From an uncultured Clostridia bacterium (GTDB lineage Bacteria; Bacillota; Clostridia; Christensenellales; Borkfalkiaceae), in contig CASDRK010000015.1 in NCBI GenBank assembly GCA_949283125.1, positions 1-33,143 of the forward strand: a stretch of DNA of 33,143 bases, in the 5' to 3' direction. Positions 24,377 to 32,469 of the stretch are shown here, in pieces (positions within the stretch are counted from its first letter, which is position 1; each line of letters opens with the position of its first letter). Below the pieces are notes generated by a model. It did no database searches and was not told the DNA's origin. It saw only the letters and a list, made by a program, of their open reading frames with translations. The translations under genes were made by a program, and so were the position numbers.

Positions 24377-24857
24377 TTTTGTCCTCCAGCATGGCCGCCA
24401 CGTCGCCGTATATGCTTGCGGGGACGAGGTCGGCGTAAGGTTTGGAAAATTTTAAAGAGTTCCTGACGAGCGTGGAACTGACGTGCAGGTGAGCCTGCTC
24501 GCAGGGAAGATATATGGTTATCATTTCGGGCATCAGCCGCTTGGACGCATAGTGGTTGCGGTTTTCGTATTCAAAGTCTATGGCGTCGCGCACGCCGCGC
24601 ACGTAAAACGGCGTGCCCTCCTCCGCAAGCAGATCCGCCGCGGCGCCGCCGAAGGCGCGCACCCTTACGCGCGGTTCGTCCGCAAACAGCTTTTTAAGCA
24701 GCGCAAGGCGCCCGGCCGCGGAGAACAGCGTGTTTTTCTGCGGATTGTCGAGGACGGCCACCACCACCTCGTCGAATATGCAAAGGCATTTTTTCACCAC
24801 GTCCTCGTGCCCGACCGTGGGCGGGTCGAAAGTGCCCGCAAAGACGCATTTTTTCAT
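24369..24857 (-). CDS. coaD: Pantetheine-phosphate adenylyltransferase
   Basis: CoaD adds AMP to 4'-phosphopantetheine, the penultimate step of coenzyme A synthesis. The 162-residue protein has the nucleotidyl-transferase opening AGTFDPPTVGHED (7-19, TxGH motif), the FYVRGVRDAIDFEYE segment and SSTLVRN near residue 128. It overlaps rsmD by four bases and aroF by eight. The rsmD-coaD neighbourhood is common in Bacillota. Confidence 0.97.
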   Translation of the reverse strand: MKKCVFAGTFDPPTVGHEDVVKKCLCIFDEVVVAVLDNPQKNTLFSAAGRLALLKKLFADEPRVRVRAFGGAAADLLAEEGTPFYVRGVRDAIDFEYENRNHYASKRLMPEMITIYLPCEQAHLHVSSTLVRNSLKFSKPYADLVPASIYGDVAAMLEDKNV

Positions 24858-25405
24858 TCCGTCCCCTCCTCTTCCGGCGCAAAAAACGTGATATACGTTC
24901 TGCCGTATCTGCGCTCGTCCGTCTGCACGAGCCCGTCTATCCTTCCTTCAAAGGGACGGTCGCGCTCGTACACCGCCCTGCCGCCGGGGGCGAGCAGACC
25001 TCGCCCGGCTATCAGCTTCAGCGCCCGCGCGCCGCTGTCGTCGGCGTAGGGCGGATCGATGAATATCAGGTCGTACGGCCGGCGCGCCGCGCCGAGAAAG
25101 ACGGCGTAATCGCCCGTGCTGACCGCGTAGCAGTCGCAGCCGCGCAGGCGGGAGAGATTGCCCCTGAGCACGGCCACGGAGCGGGGGGACAGATCGTTGA
25201 AGTCAACGAAGGCTGCCCCGCGCGACAGACATTCGATGCCCAGCGCGCCGCTGCCGCAGAACAGGTCGCACACCCTTGCGCCCGGAACGCGGAAGGCGAT
25301 GATGTTGAAAAGGCTCTCCTTGACCCTGTCGGCCGTGGGGCGGATGTCGGCGCCTTCAAACTCGTTGAGTTTCAGCCCGCGGTACCTGCCGCTTATCACC
25401 CTCAT
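24854..25405 (-). CDS. rsmD: 16S rRNA (guanine(966)-N(2))-methyltransferase
   Basis: RsmD methylates G966 of 16S rRNA (E. coli numbering) in the 30S subunit. The 183-residue protein begins MRVISGRYRG and carries IRPTADRVKESLFNI (21-35), the SAM-binding motif DLFCGSGALGIE (47-58) and the catalytic DPPY (117-120). It overlaps the membrane protein gene upstream and coaD downstream, each by four bases, indicating translational coupling. Confidence 0.96.
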   Translation of the reverse strand: MRVISGRYRGLKLNEFEGADIRPTADRVKESLFNIIAFRVPGARVCDLFCGSGALGIECLSRGAAFVDFNDLSPRSVAVLRGNLSRLRGCDCYAVSTGDYAVFLGAARRPYDLIFIDPPYADDSGARALKLIAGRGLLAPGGRAVYERDRPFEGRIDGLVQTDERRYGRTYITFFAPEEEGTE

Positions 25406-26016
25406 TTTTTGCCCTTCTTTTTAGCCTTGCCATCTGCATTGGTGGCTTCGAGCTGCGCCTGAAGTTTTTCTTCCTTGCACTTGCCGTAGACGTAGCCCGC
25501 GGCGTGCGCGGCGACGGGCACGACAAGCATGACCAGCCCGAGGGCCTGATGCAGTCCGGCGAGCGTAAAGGGGAAATACGCCCAGCCGAAGGCGTATATT
25601 AGCAGGAAAGTGCACACCTGATTGGGCGCGCACGCATTTATGACCTGCACGACGACATAGGGCACACAGGAGATGAGCGGAATGACGAAGCCCTTCCAGA
25701 GCGAGTATTCGCCCGTCCTGTACAGCGCCTGTTTTTCGGCGGAGTCGAGGGCGCGCTTGGTTTCGTTGAGATAGAACTTGCGGTAGGCCGTGGAACCGTT
25801 TTTGGAGCCGAATATGAAGTACGCCGCGGCGAGCAGTATGTCGCCGCCGATGACGGCCACAAGCTGCACGGCGAGATCGTCGCTGTCGGCAAACATGATT
25901 ATGGTGCAGCTGAAGAGCAGCATTATGACGAGCGGCAGCAGCGCCCCGGTGAGGAGATCGAGAAACTCCCACCATATCTTTTGCCTGAGTTGTTCAGAAG
26001 TCAGTTTGTTGTCCAA
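25402..26016 (-). CDS. Membrane protein of unknown function
   Basis: I do not recognise this 204-residue protein. It has a short polar N-terminus, membrane helices at about 21-43 and 49-70, a basic loop (71-107), two or three further helices (about 109-128, 134-153 and 156-176), and a Lys-rich tail ending AKKKGKK. It overlaps the cyclo-ligase gene by 23 bases and rsmD by four, so it is surely translated with its neighbours. No catalytic motif is visible. Because the operon joins cell wall (alr), folate and ribosome genes, context gives no clear function. Confidence 0.88.
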   Translation of the reverse strand: MDNKLTSEQLRQKIWWEFLDLLTGALLPLVIMLLFSCTIIMFADSDDLAVQLVAVIGGDILLAAAYFIFGSKNGSTAYRKFYLNETKRALDSAEKQALYRTGEYSLWKGFVIPLISCVPYVVVQVINACAPNQVCTFLLIYAFGWAYFPFTLAGLHQALGLVMLVVPVAAHAAGYVYGKCKEEKLQAQLEATNADGKAKKKGKK

Positions 26017-26545
26017 AGCGATAGACCCCCTTTTCGGTTATCAGTACATCCAAGGGCACGTCCCACGCGTCCTCTTGAAATGCGTCGTCCAGCTGAAAAT
26101 CGTAGCCTATGCCCGCCTTTATGCAGGGCATGTCCTTTAAAAATTTGTCGTAATACCCGCCGCCGTAGCCCAGACGGAACCCGCGGGAATTGACGGCGAG
26201 CAGCGGCACGGCGGCCACGTCGAACGGGCCCGCGCACGCGGGAGACGCAGGTTCGTAAACGCCCAGCGCGCTTTTGACGAGCCGGTCGCCTTCGAGATAG
26301 CGCGCGGCGACCATGACGTCCCCCTCCACGCGCGGAAGAAACACGCTTTTGCCGAGCGACAGCAGGGCGGATATAATGCCGTGCGTGTCGGCTTCCGAGC
26401 CGAAGGAATTGTAGATAAAAAAGCTGTTCAGCCCCGCGAAGAGCGACAAAAAATTTTGAGCTATGTGCGCGTCGGCCACCTCGCGGCGGGCATATTGAAA
26501 GTACTTGCGCTTTATTCTGTATTTGTAGCGAAGCTCATCCTTCAT
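25994..26545 (-). CDS. 5-formyltetrahydrofolate cyclo-ligase
   Basis: This ATP-dependent enzyme (also called methenyltetrahydrofolate synthetase, YgfA/FthC) converts 5-formyl-THF to 5,10-methenyl-THF. The 183-residue protein has the basic N-terminal helix (KYRIKRKYF) and the signature LGYGGGYYDKF (125-135), preceded by VPLLAVNSRGFR. I place the start at ATG 26545, which has AAGGAG upstream; it overlaps the end of alr by 11 bases. The gene's tail overlaps the membrane protein start by 23 bases. Confidence 0.94.
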   Translation of the reverse strand: MKDELRYKYRIKRKYFQYARREVADAHIAQNFLSLFAGLNSFFIYNSFGSEADTHGIISALLSLGKSVFLPRVEGDVMVAARYLEGDRLVKSALGVYEPASPACAGPFDVAAVPLLAVNSRGFRLGYGGGYYDKFLKDMPCIKAGIGYDFQLDDAFQEDAWDVPLDVLITEKGVYRFGQQTDF

Positions 26546-27512
26546 ACACGCGAAGGCTCCTTTTCGTGACGGCGCACAGCGCCTCGTAAGATATCGTGCC
26601 GCAGCGGGCCGCGTACTCGTCCGCGTCCGAAAATATGCACAGCTCCTCATCCTCGCTCTGCGAGACGAACGCGTCCATGCACAGATTGCCCTCGCCGAGC
26701 GGCAGCGTGCGGGCAAACCCGTCGGCATAGCCGGCGCGGTAGGAGGAAAGGCGGGCGTAATCATGCGTGGCCATCGAATATCCGGCGCCCCGCCCAACAG
26801 GGGGACGGAAGGTCTGCACCCTGCGGGCGTACACTTTCAGCGCGGGCCTGAGCGCCCCGTCCGCAAAGCCCGTCGGCGCATAGCCGTACAGGCCTATGCC
26901 GCAGCGCACGCCGTCCATGACGTATTCCCCGCCCATGAGCGTGCCAGCCGTGGCGGAGAGGTGCGCGACGGCCGAAGGAAAAATACTTTTTACTCTGTCG
27001 GCGCAGGCGGAGAACAGACCGAGCTGCTCTGCCGCGCAATCGGCGATATGAGGGGCGTACATATGGGAATATACGCCGACCACCGAGCATTTTTCCGCGG
27101 CGGACAGCACGGCGGGAAGCTCCCGCGGGGCGCAGCCGTAACGGTTCATGCCCGTATTTACCTTTATGTGGACCTTAAGCCCGGCGCAGAGACGGGCCGT
27201 GCGCTCGTCGCAGACGGTGGCCTGAAGGCCGTAAGCGGCCATGCGGCGGACGTCGTCCCCGTCCATGGGCGGGGCGAGCACGAGCACGGGCGCGTCCGTG
27301 CCGGATACGCGCAGCTCCACTCCCTCGTCGACGATGGCGACGCAGAACGCGTCGGCAATGCCGGAGAGGGCGCGGGCGACGGGCACGGCGCCGTGACCGT
27401 ATGCGTCAGCCTTGACCACGGCATAAAACTTTGCGCCGCCGGCCAGGCGCTTGAGATGCGCGGCGTTGGCGCGGATGGCGCCGAGATCTATCCTTGCGAC
27501 GGTATTTTGCAT
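26535..27512 (-). CDS. alr: Alanine racemase, short form
   Basis: Alr makes D-alanine for peptidoglycan using PLP. The PLP lysine is Lys34 in AVVKADAYGHG, the catalytic tyrosine of the second subunit is probably Tyr245 in GAGYS, and HIKVNTGMNRYG and GYADGFAR are family motifs. At 325 residues it is about 40-50 shorter than usual. The shortening is in the C-terminal beta domain, where the region around CMDAF (278-282) lacks the usual preceding strand. The end TISYEALCAVTKRSLRVY is normal, so the gene is not frameshifted. No Shine-Dalgarno sequence is obvious before ATG 27512. It is the first gene of a seven-gene operon. Confidence 0.95.
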   Translation of the reverse strand: MQNTVARIDLGAIRANAAHLKRLAGGAKFYAVVKADAYGHGAVPVARALSGIADAFCVAIVDEGVELRVSGTDAPVLVLAPPMDGDDVRRMAAYGLQATVCDERTARLCAGLKVHIKVNTGMNRYGCAPRELPAVLSAAEKCSVVGVYSHMYAPHIADCAAEQLGLFSACADRVKSIFPSAVAHLSATAGTLMGGEYVMDGVRCGIGLYGYAPTGFADGALRPALKVYARRVQTFRPPVGRGAGYSMATHDYARLSSYRAGYADGFARTLPLGEGNLCMDAFVSQSEDEELCIFSDADEYAARCGTISYEALCAVTKRSLRVYEG

Positions 27513-27557
27513 ACTGTCAGTTTATGCCGCGGCGCGCATTTTGGTTATGTATATTTT

Positions 27558-27586
27558 ATTTTACCACAAAAGCGCGTCCATTGCAA
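27558..27586 (-). promoter_or_regulatory. Promoter of the alr operon
   Basis: On the minus strand TTGCAA (complement of 27581-27586, 4 of 6) is followed after 17 bases by TAAAAT (complement of 27558-27563), about 45 bases before the alr ATG. Confidence 0.65.
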
Positions 27587-27600
27587 TAGTTTTTCGTCGT

Positions 27601-27649
27601 CAAAAAACAAAACGCGGAGCGGCCGCGCAAGATGAAGGCGCGCGGCCGC
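27601..27649 (-). terminator. Terminator after recO
   Basis: A 10-bp stem GCGGCCGCGC/GCGCGGCCGC (27619-27628 with 27640-27649) is followed on the minus strand by TCCGCGTTTTGTTTTTTG. The U tract begins a few bases late, but position and orientation fit the end of the era-recO operon. Confidence 0.7.
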
Positions 27650-27679
27650 AGGACAGACAGATAAAAGGCGCCATGCCGA

Positions 27680-28402
27680 TCAGAGCAGCCTGATGTACTC
27701 CGACAGCCCGGCGCAGCGCGCGTCGGTTTTGAACACTATGTATTCGCGCAGCAGGCGCAGCGCGCGCTTGTAGCCTTCGTCGGTAATGTACGCCGGCTCA
27801 TAGGTGCGGCCGGCGCACATGCGCAGAACGTTGTAAGTGGCGCCGCCCGTGCCGTAGCCCGTGCCGCAGTCCCAGCACGTGAATGCGCCGACGTTCATGT
27901 CGAAGCGCATCTTCGGCGAGGAGGTGAGGCGGGCTCCGCACTCCGAACAGCTGTCCATGCCCAGCGTGTAGCCCGAAGCGGCCAGCGCGGAGAGCAGGAA
28001 CCTGATGAGCGCGGAGCGCTCGTCGGAGTTACATATGTTTGAAAGCGCCTGCACGGCGAGGGTGAACACTGCGGCGTCGTCCGCGCTACCGAACGTCAAA
28101 CGGTCGGCAACTTCGCACACGGCCGAAGCGGCGTAAAACTTGTTGATGTCCGTGCGCAGCTCGTAAAAGCTCTCCGTCTCCGAAGCCTGCGTGACGGTGT
28201 AGCGGTCGCCCCGCCCCGACAGGATGTATTCGGCAAAGCAAAAAGGCTGGGCGGCAAATTTCAGCTTTGCCCCCGCCTTTTTTACACCCTTTATGCCCGC
28301 GGATATCTTGCCGAGCCCGTCGGTGAGAAGGGTGAGTATTTTATCGTTTTCGCCGTAGTCCACGGCACGCAGCATGAGCGCGTTTACCTTTATGCCTTCC
28401 AT
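27680..28402 (-). CDS. recO: DNA repair protein RecO
   Basis: RecO loads RecA on SSB-coated DNA together with RecR. The 240-residue protein opens with KVNALMLRAVDYGENDKILTLLT in the N-terminal OB fold (here given as two parts: KVNALMLRAVDYGEN and DKILTLLT). A zinc-binding four-cysteine site follows at Cys152/Cys155 (CSEC) and Cys176/Cys179 (CWDC). I place the start at ATG 28402 (MEGIKV); the Shine-Dalgarno sequence is weak. It is the last gene of the conserved era cluster, 99 bases after yqzL. Confidence 0.95.
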   Translation of the reverse strand: MEGIKVNALMLRAVDYGENDKILTLLTDGLGKISAGIKGVKKAGAKLKFAAQPFCFAEYILSGRGDRYTVTQASETESFYELRTDINKFYAASAVCEVADRLTFGSADDAAVFTLAVQALSNICNSDERSALIRFLLSALAASGYTLGMDSCSECGARLTSSPKMRFDMNVGAFTCWDCGTGYGTGGATYNVLRMCAGRTYEPAYITDEGYKRALRLLREYIVFKTDARCAGLSEYIRLL

Positions 28403-28501
28403 AACGTTATTGTTTATGCCCTGCGCCGCAATGAGTTGCGTGACCGGGCCGAACCGCAGGCGCGGCAATGAGTGCGGCGCAAATATCGCGCGAACCTCCG
28501 A

Positions 28502-28606
28502 TTATTTGCCGCCTTTTAAATGCTTATACAACATATAATAACTGACCGAACCCGTCTTTTTGAACATCTTCCACGCCAGTTCGGCGGCGTCGTTGTCTCT
28601 GCTCAT
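28502..28606 (-). CDS. yqzL: YqzL family small protein (34 residues)
   Basis: The short frame encodes MSRDNDAAELAWKMF followed by KKTGSVSYYMLYKHLKGGK. The pattern AWKMFKKTGSVSYYMLYK resembles the YqzL family, tiny proteins that sit between era and recO in Bacillus and relatives, exactly as here. AAGGGGG lies upstream of ATG 28606. The function of the family is not known to me. It is easily missed because of its size. Confidence 0.85.
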   Translation of the reverse strand: MSRDNDAAELAWKMFKKTGSVSYYMLYKHLKGGK

Positions 28607-28679
28607 GAGCACCCCCTTTGCGGCCGGAGCCGCCAAAAGCAGTATGCGCAGGCAGAGGGCGTTTTATCAGCGCGGGCGT

Positions 28680-29576
28680 TCAGCGCTTTTTGGGAGAGAC
28701 GTCGTATCCGCAGTCGCGCATGACGGAGGGACGGTCGCGCCAGTCCTCCTTGACCTTTACGTAAGTGGTGAGGAAGACCTTGGCGGAGAGAAACTTTTCC
28801 ATATCCCTGCGGGCGAAGGAGGCGGCTTCCTTTAAGGCCGCGCCCTGTTTTCCTATGAGTATGGCCTTGTGATTGGGCTTTTCGCAGATTATGTCCAGAT
28901 TTACGTCGTAGACGCCGTTTTCTCCGCGCTCGAAGGTGTTGACCACCACGGCCACGCCGTGCGGGATCTCCTTGTCGTACTTGAGAAGGATCTTTTCGCG
29001 CATTATCTCCGCAATCATGAACTTTGCGCTCTTATCGGAGACTATATCCTGCTCTATCACTCTTTCACCCTCCGGCAGCATGGCGGCAACGCCCTCCACA
29101 AGCCTTTTAAGGTTGGTGCCCCTGCGGGCGGAGACGGGGTAAACGTCGCACTCCACCCCTGCTTCGGCCAGCTTTTTTATGTCGGCGGGAATGTTTTCCT
29201 TGGGCATTATGTCTATCTTTGTATATGCGACAGCCATGGGGATATCCCCCGACGAATAGCGCTTTATCAGCCCGACGTCCTCATCGGACAGTCCGCCGTG
29301 GCCGTCGTGCACGAACAATATCGCGTCAACGTCGCGCGCGGTGGTCTGGGTGGTCTTCATCATGCTCTCCGCAAGGGCGTTGCCCGCGCGGTAGAGACCG
29401 GGCGTATCCACGAAGACTATCTGATATTCGGGTTTCGTCAGCACGCCCATTATGGCGTCGCGCGTGGTCTGGGGCTTGGGCGAAACTATTGCCACCTTTT
29501 CGCCGACGAGCACGTTGACGAGCGTGGATTTGCCCGCGTTTGCCCTTCCTATCACCGCTACGTATCCGCTTCGCAT
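28680..29576 (-). CDS. era: GTPase Era
   Basis: Era is an essential GTPase that binds the 3' end of 16S rRNA during 30S assembly. The 298-residue protein has G1 GRANAGKST (10-18), G2 around PQTTRDAIMG, G3 DTPG (57-60) and a C-terminal KH domain with ILIGKQGAALKE (239-250). The G4 motif, usually NKxD, reads TKID (119-122). It follows ybeY by seven bases. Confidence 0.97.
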   Translation of the reverse strand: MRSGYVAVIGRANAGKSTLVNVLVGEKVAIVSPKPQTTRDAIMGVLTKPEYQIVFVDTPGLYRAGNALAESMMKTTQTTARDVDAILFVHDGHGGLSDEDVGLIKRYSSGDIPMAVAYTKIDIMPKENIPADIKKLAEAGVECDVYPVSARRGTNLKRLVEGVAAMLPEGERVIEQDIVSDKSAKFMIAEIMREKILLKYDKEIPHGVAVVVNTFERGENGVYDVNLDIICEKPNHKAILIGKQGAALKEAASFARRDMEKFLSAKVFLTTYVKVKEDWRDRPSVMRDCGYDVSPKKR

Positions 29577-29583
29577 AATGGCT

Positions 29584-30048
29584 TCACCTCGAAAGATTCA
29601 TCTTTGAAAGCACCCTCTCTTCAAGGGCGCGCATTGCAGGCCTGTCCTCCTCCGTCATGTGGTCGTAACCGAGAAGATGACATATGCCATGGGCGGCGAG
29701 ATAGTTTATCTCCCGCTCAAGAGAATGGCCGTATTCCGCGGCCTGTTCGGCCGCCCGGGCCGAGCATATGGCCACGGAGCCGATGAACACGTTGCCGTCC
29801 TCGTCGAGATCTATCGCGTGCTCCGCCGCGCGTATCGGCGCGCCGGCGACGTGCGCGAAGGACGGATAGGACAGCACGTCCGTTATGGCGTCCACGCCGC
29901 GCGTGCGGGCATTGAGCCGCCTTATGCCCTCGGCGTCGGTGAAGATTATTTCGACGGACAGAGTGCGGTCGCACTCCACCTCGCCGCCGAAGGCCGCGGC
30001 GAGGGCGGAAAAGTCGTTGTCGTCGCAGATTATTCTGATATCGTTCAT
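29584..30048 (-). CDS. ybeY: rRNA maturation endoribonuclease YbeY
   Basis: YbeY is a zinc-dependent RNase needed for 16S rRNA 3' end maturation and ribosome quality control. The 154-residue protein has TDVLSYP (56-62) and the zinc motif HGICHLLGYDH (His120, His124, His130). It overlaps pgpH by four bases. The dgkA and cdd genes often found between ybeY and era in Bacillota are absent here. Confidence 0.97.
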   Translation of the reverse strand: MNDIRIICDDNDFSALAAAFGGEVECDRTLSVEIIFTDAEGIRRLNARTRGVDAITDVLSYPSFAHVAGAPIRAAEHAIDLDEDGNVFIGSVAICSARAAEQAAEYGHSLEREINYLAAHGICHLLGYDHMTEEDRPAMRALEERVLSKMNLSR

Positions 30049-31490
30049 CTTTGGCTATCCTTTTTTGACACTTTGAGTCTGGGATATGATATCCTGTTGT
30101 GATACACGCCAGAGAGCGCTACGGCCACGGTGTGGCTTATTATGGTGAGCTCGCGCATGGTTATGTCGCAGTCGGCAAACTGGTCCATGTCCAGCCGCTC
30201 CTCTATCAGCGAGGTGACGAGCTCCTCCACCGCCTTGGGCGACCTGTCCTTGAGCGAGCGCGAGGCGGCCTCCGAAGCGTCGACTATCATGAGTATGGCG
30301 GCTATCTTGCTCCTCGGCGTGGGGCCGGCGTAGGAATAATTGGACATATTCAGCTCGCCGTCGCTCATCTTGAGGGCCTTGGCGTAGAAATATTTTATGG
30401 GCATGGTGCCGTGGTGCTGCACGGCGCAGTCGGCAAAAAATTCGGGGAGATGGTTTTTGCGTATCAGCTGCGCGCCGTCGCGGGTGTGCGAACGTATAAT
30501 GTCGGCGGAAAGTTCGGGCGAGAGCTCGTTGTGCATGTTGTAGTCCGACTGATTTTCGGTGAACATTTCGGGATTTTTGAGCTTGCCCATGTCGTGGTAA
30601 TAGGCGGCCGCGCGGGCGAGTTCGCCGTCCTCGCCTATCGCGTTGGCGCAGGCCTGCGCCAGCTGCGCCACCACCACGGAATGGTTGTAGGTGCCGGGCG
30701 CTTCGGCCTTGAGCTTTTTGATGAGCTTTGCGTCGTCGGAGGTGAGTTCGCGCAGGCGGAACACGGTGAGTTCGGAAAAGACCACCTCGAACACCGGCAG
30801 GATGAGCATGTAGCCGAGGACGGAGAAGAAGCAGCCCAGCGCGCCGTAGGCCAGCGCGATGACGTTGGCGCCGAGCTCCTCGGCAAACAGCACTTCCATG
30901 ACGCCCACGATGAGTTCGGCGGGGATGAACAGCACGAACACCATGAGGATGGACTGTATCCTGGTCTTTATCGCGGGGGTGATGAACACGGCCGTCATGC
31001 CGGCGCAGAACGTGACGAGCAGGCAGGCGCAATTTACCCACATGCCGCCGGAGGTGAAGTTGATGTCGATTATGAACAGAATGAGCGAATAGATTATGTT
31101 GAGGAACACCGCCTCCCTTCTGCCGAGCAGAGTGGCCGCCATCAGGGCGAGCATTGCGAAGGGACGGGCGTTGGGGTCGATGACCTGCCCCATGATGAAG
31201 GACAGGAACAGCGAGAGGTCTAGAAGCACGAAACACTCTATTATCCTCGACATGTCGGCAAGGACTTCGGTGCATTCAAAGTAAAAGTAGGCGTACATCA
31301 GCATGGAGAGAATGATGACGGCCGAGGCGACGAAGAGCACGCGGTTGTAATTTTCGACAATATAGTTTATTACGTTCAGCCCCTCGTTGACTTCGAGCAG
31401 CAAAAAGATCATGGCAAACAGCAGCACGACGTTGAGAACGAACATCAGAACGCTGAAGCTTATGGTCTTTTTAGATAGTTTTCTTTTCAT
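30045..31490 (-). CDS. pgpH: 7TM-HD phosphohydrolase of the PgpH/YqfF family, ectodomain missing
   Basis: Family members degrade cyclic di-AMP through a cytoplasmic HD domain. This 481-residue protein has a first membrane helix at about 13-32, then only about 18 residues, then the multi-helix membrane region (about 50-235). A cytoplasmic HD domain follows, with GTYNHS (His270), YYHDMGK (His299-Asp300) and QHHGTMP. Usual relatives are about 700 residues with a large extracellular 7TMR-HDED domain after helix 1; that domain is absent here. It overlaps phoH by 20 bases and ybeY by four. Confidence 0.93.
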   Translation of the reverse strand: MKRKLSKKTISFSVLMFVLNVVLLFAMIFLLLEVNEGLNVINYIVENYNRVLFVASAVIILSMLMYAYFYFECTEVLADMSRIIECFVLLDLSLFLSFIMGQVIDPNARPFAMLALMAATLLGRREAVFLNIIYSLILFIIDINFTSGGMWVNCACLLVTFCAGMTAVFITPAIKTRIQSILMVFVLFIPAELIVGVMEVLFAEELGANVIALAYGALGCFFSVLGYMLILPVFEVVFSELTVFRLRELTSDDAKLIKKLKAEAPGTYNHSVVVAQLAQACANAIGEDGELARAAAYYHDMGKLKNPEMFTENQSDYNMHNELSPELSADIIRSHTRDGAQLIRKNHLPEFFADCAVQHHGTMPIKYFYAKALKMSDGELNMSNYSYAGPTPRSKIAAILMIVDASEAASRSLKDRSPKAVEELVTSLIEERLDMDQFADCDITMRELTIISHTVAVALSGVYHNRISYPRLKVSKKDSQR

Positions 31491-32454
31491 CCCTTTCTCC
31501 TCTCTCGCCGGCGCGCTCGTACGCGCGCACGATGTTCATGACCAGCGGATTGCGCACGACGTCCTTGGCTGTGAGCTCCATTATGCGTATCCCTTCGATG
31601 CCGCGCAGGATCTCGACCGAGCGGACGAGGCCGCTGCGCTTGCCTTCCGGCAGGTCTATCTGCGTGACGTCGCCCGTGACGACCATTTTGCTGCCGTCGC
31701 CCAGCCTTGTAAGGAACATCTTCATCTGTTCGGGCGTGGTATTCTGGGCTTCGTCGAGTATTATAAAGGCGTTGGACAGCGTCCGCCCGCGCATATATGC
31801 CAGCGGAGCTATTTCGATGGAGCCGCGCTCCATGAACTTTGCATAGGTTTCGAGGCCGAGCATCTCCTGCAGGGCGTCGTACAGCGGCCGCAGGTAGGGG
31901 TCGACCTTGGTCTGAAGATCGCCGGGCAGAAAGCCCAGCTTTTCGCCCGCTTCCACCGCGGGGCGGGTGAGGATTATCTTGTCCACCTGCTTCTGCTTCA
32001 TGGCCTGCACGGCCATGCACACGGCAAGATACGTCTTGCCCGTGCCCGCGGGGCCTATGCCGAACACCACGGTGTTGTGCCTGATGGCGTCCACGTAGGC
32101 CTGCTGGCCGACCGTGCGGCACTTTACGGGCTTGCCGCGGTAGGTTATGGTGACCGCGCCGGAGGAGAGCCTTAATATGTCCGAGGCCCTGCCCTCTTTG
32201 GCCAGCTCGATGCAGTACACCACCCTGCCCTTGTCTATCTTTTCGCCCGTTTCGGACAGCCGGGCCAGACTTTCTATTACTTCCGCCGCGCGGTTGGCGC
32301 CGTCCTCGGCGCCGGTGACTACGGCTTCGAGCCCGTCCACGCGGACGGCGACGCCCAGCTCGCGCACGACGGTATTCAGATTTTCATCGAACGTGCCCAG
32401 CACGCGCGACAGCCTGTCCACGCTGCCCAGGTTTACTCTTCGGGTTATATCCAT
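31471..32454 (-). CDS. phoH: PhoH family ATPase (YbeZ-like)
   Basis: This 327-residue cytoplasmic P-loop protein has an N-terminal KH-like region (about 1-100), Walker A GPAGTGKT (134-141), the TRPAVEAGEKLGFLPGDL block (163-180) and Walker B IILDEAQNTT (231-240). It is thought to be an RNA-linked ATPase or helicase that works with YbeY. The ATG at 32454 has GCGGAG upstream; a TTG four codons earlier would overlap that site and is unlikely. It lies 15 bases after yqfD. Confidence 0.95.
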   Translation of the reverse strand: MDITRRVNLGSVDRLSRVLGTFDENLNTVVRELGVAVRVDGLEAVVTGAEDGANRAAEVIESLARLSETGEKIDKGRVVYCIELAKEGRASDILRLSSGAVTITYRGKPVKCRTVGQQAYVDAIRHNTVVFGIGPAGTGKTYLAVCMAVQAMKQKQVDKIILTRPAVEAGEKLGFLPGDLQTKVDPYLRPLYDALQEMLGLETYAKFMERGSIEIAPLAYMRGRTLSNAFIILDEAQNTTPEQMKMFLTRLGDGSKMVVTGDVTQIDLPEGKRSGLVRSVEILRGIEGIRIMELTAKDVVRNPLVMNIVRAYERAGERGERDEKKTI

Positions 32455-32469
32455 AAAACTCCGCAAAAA

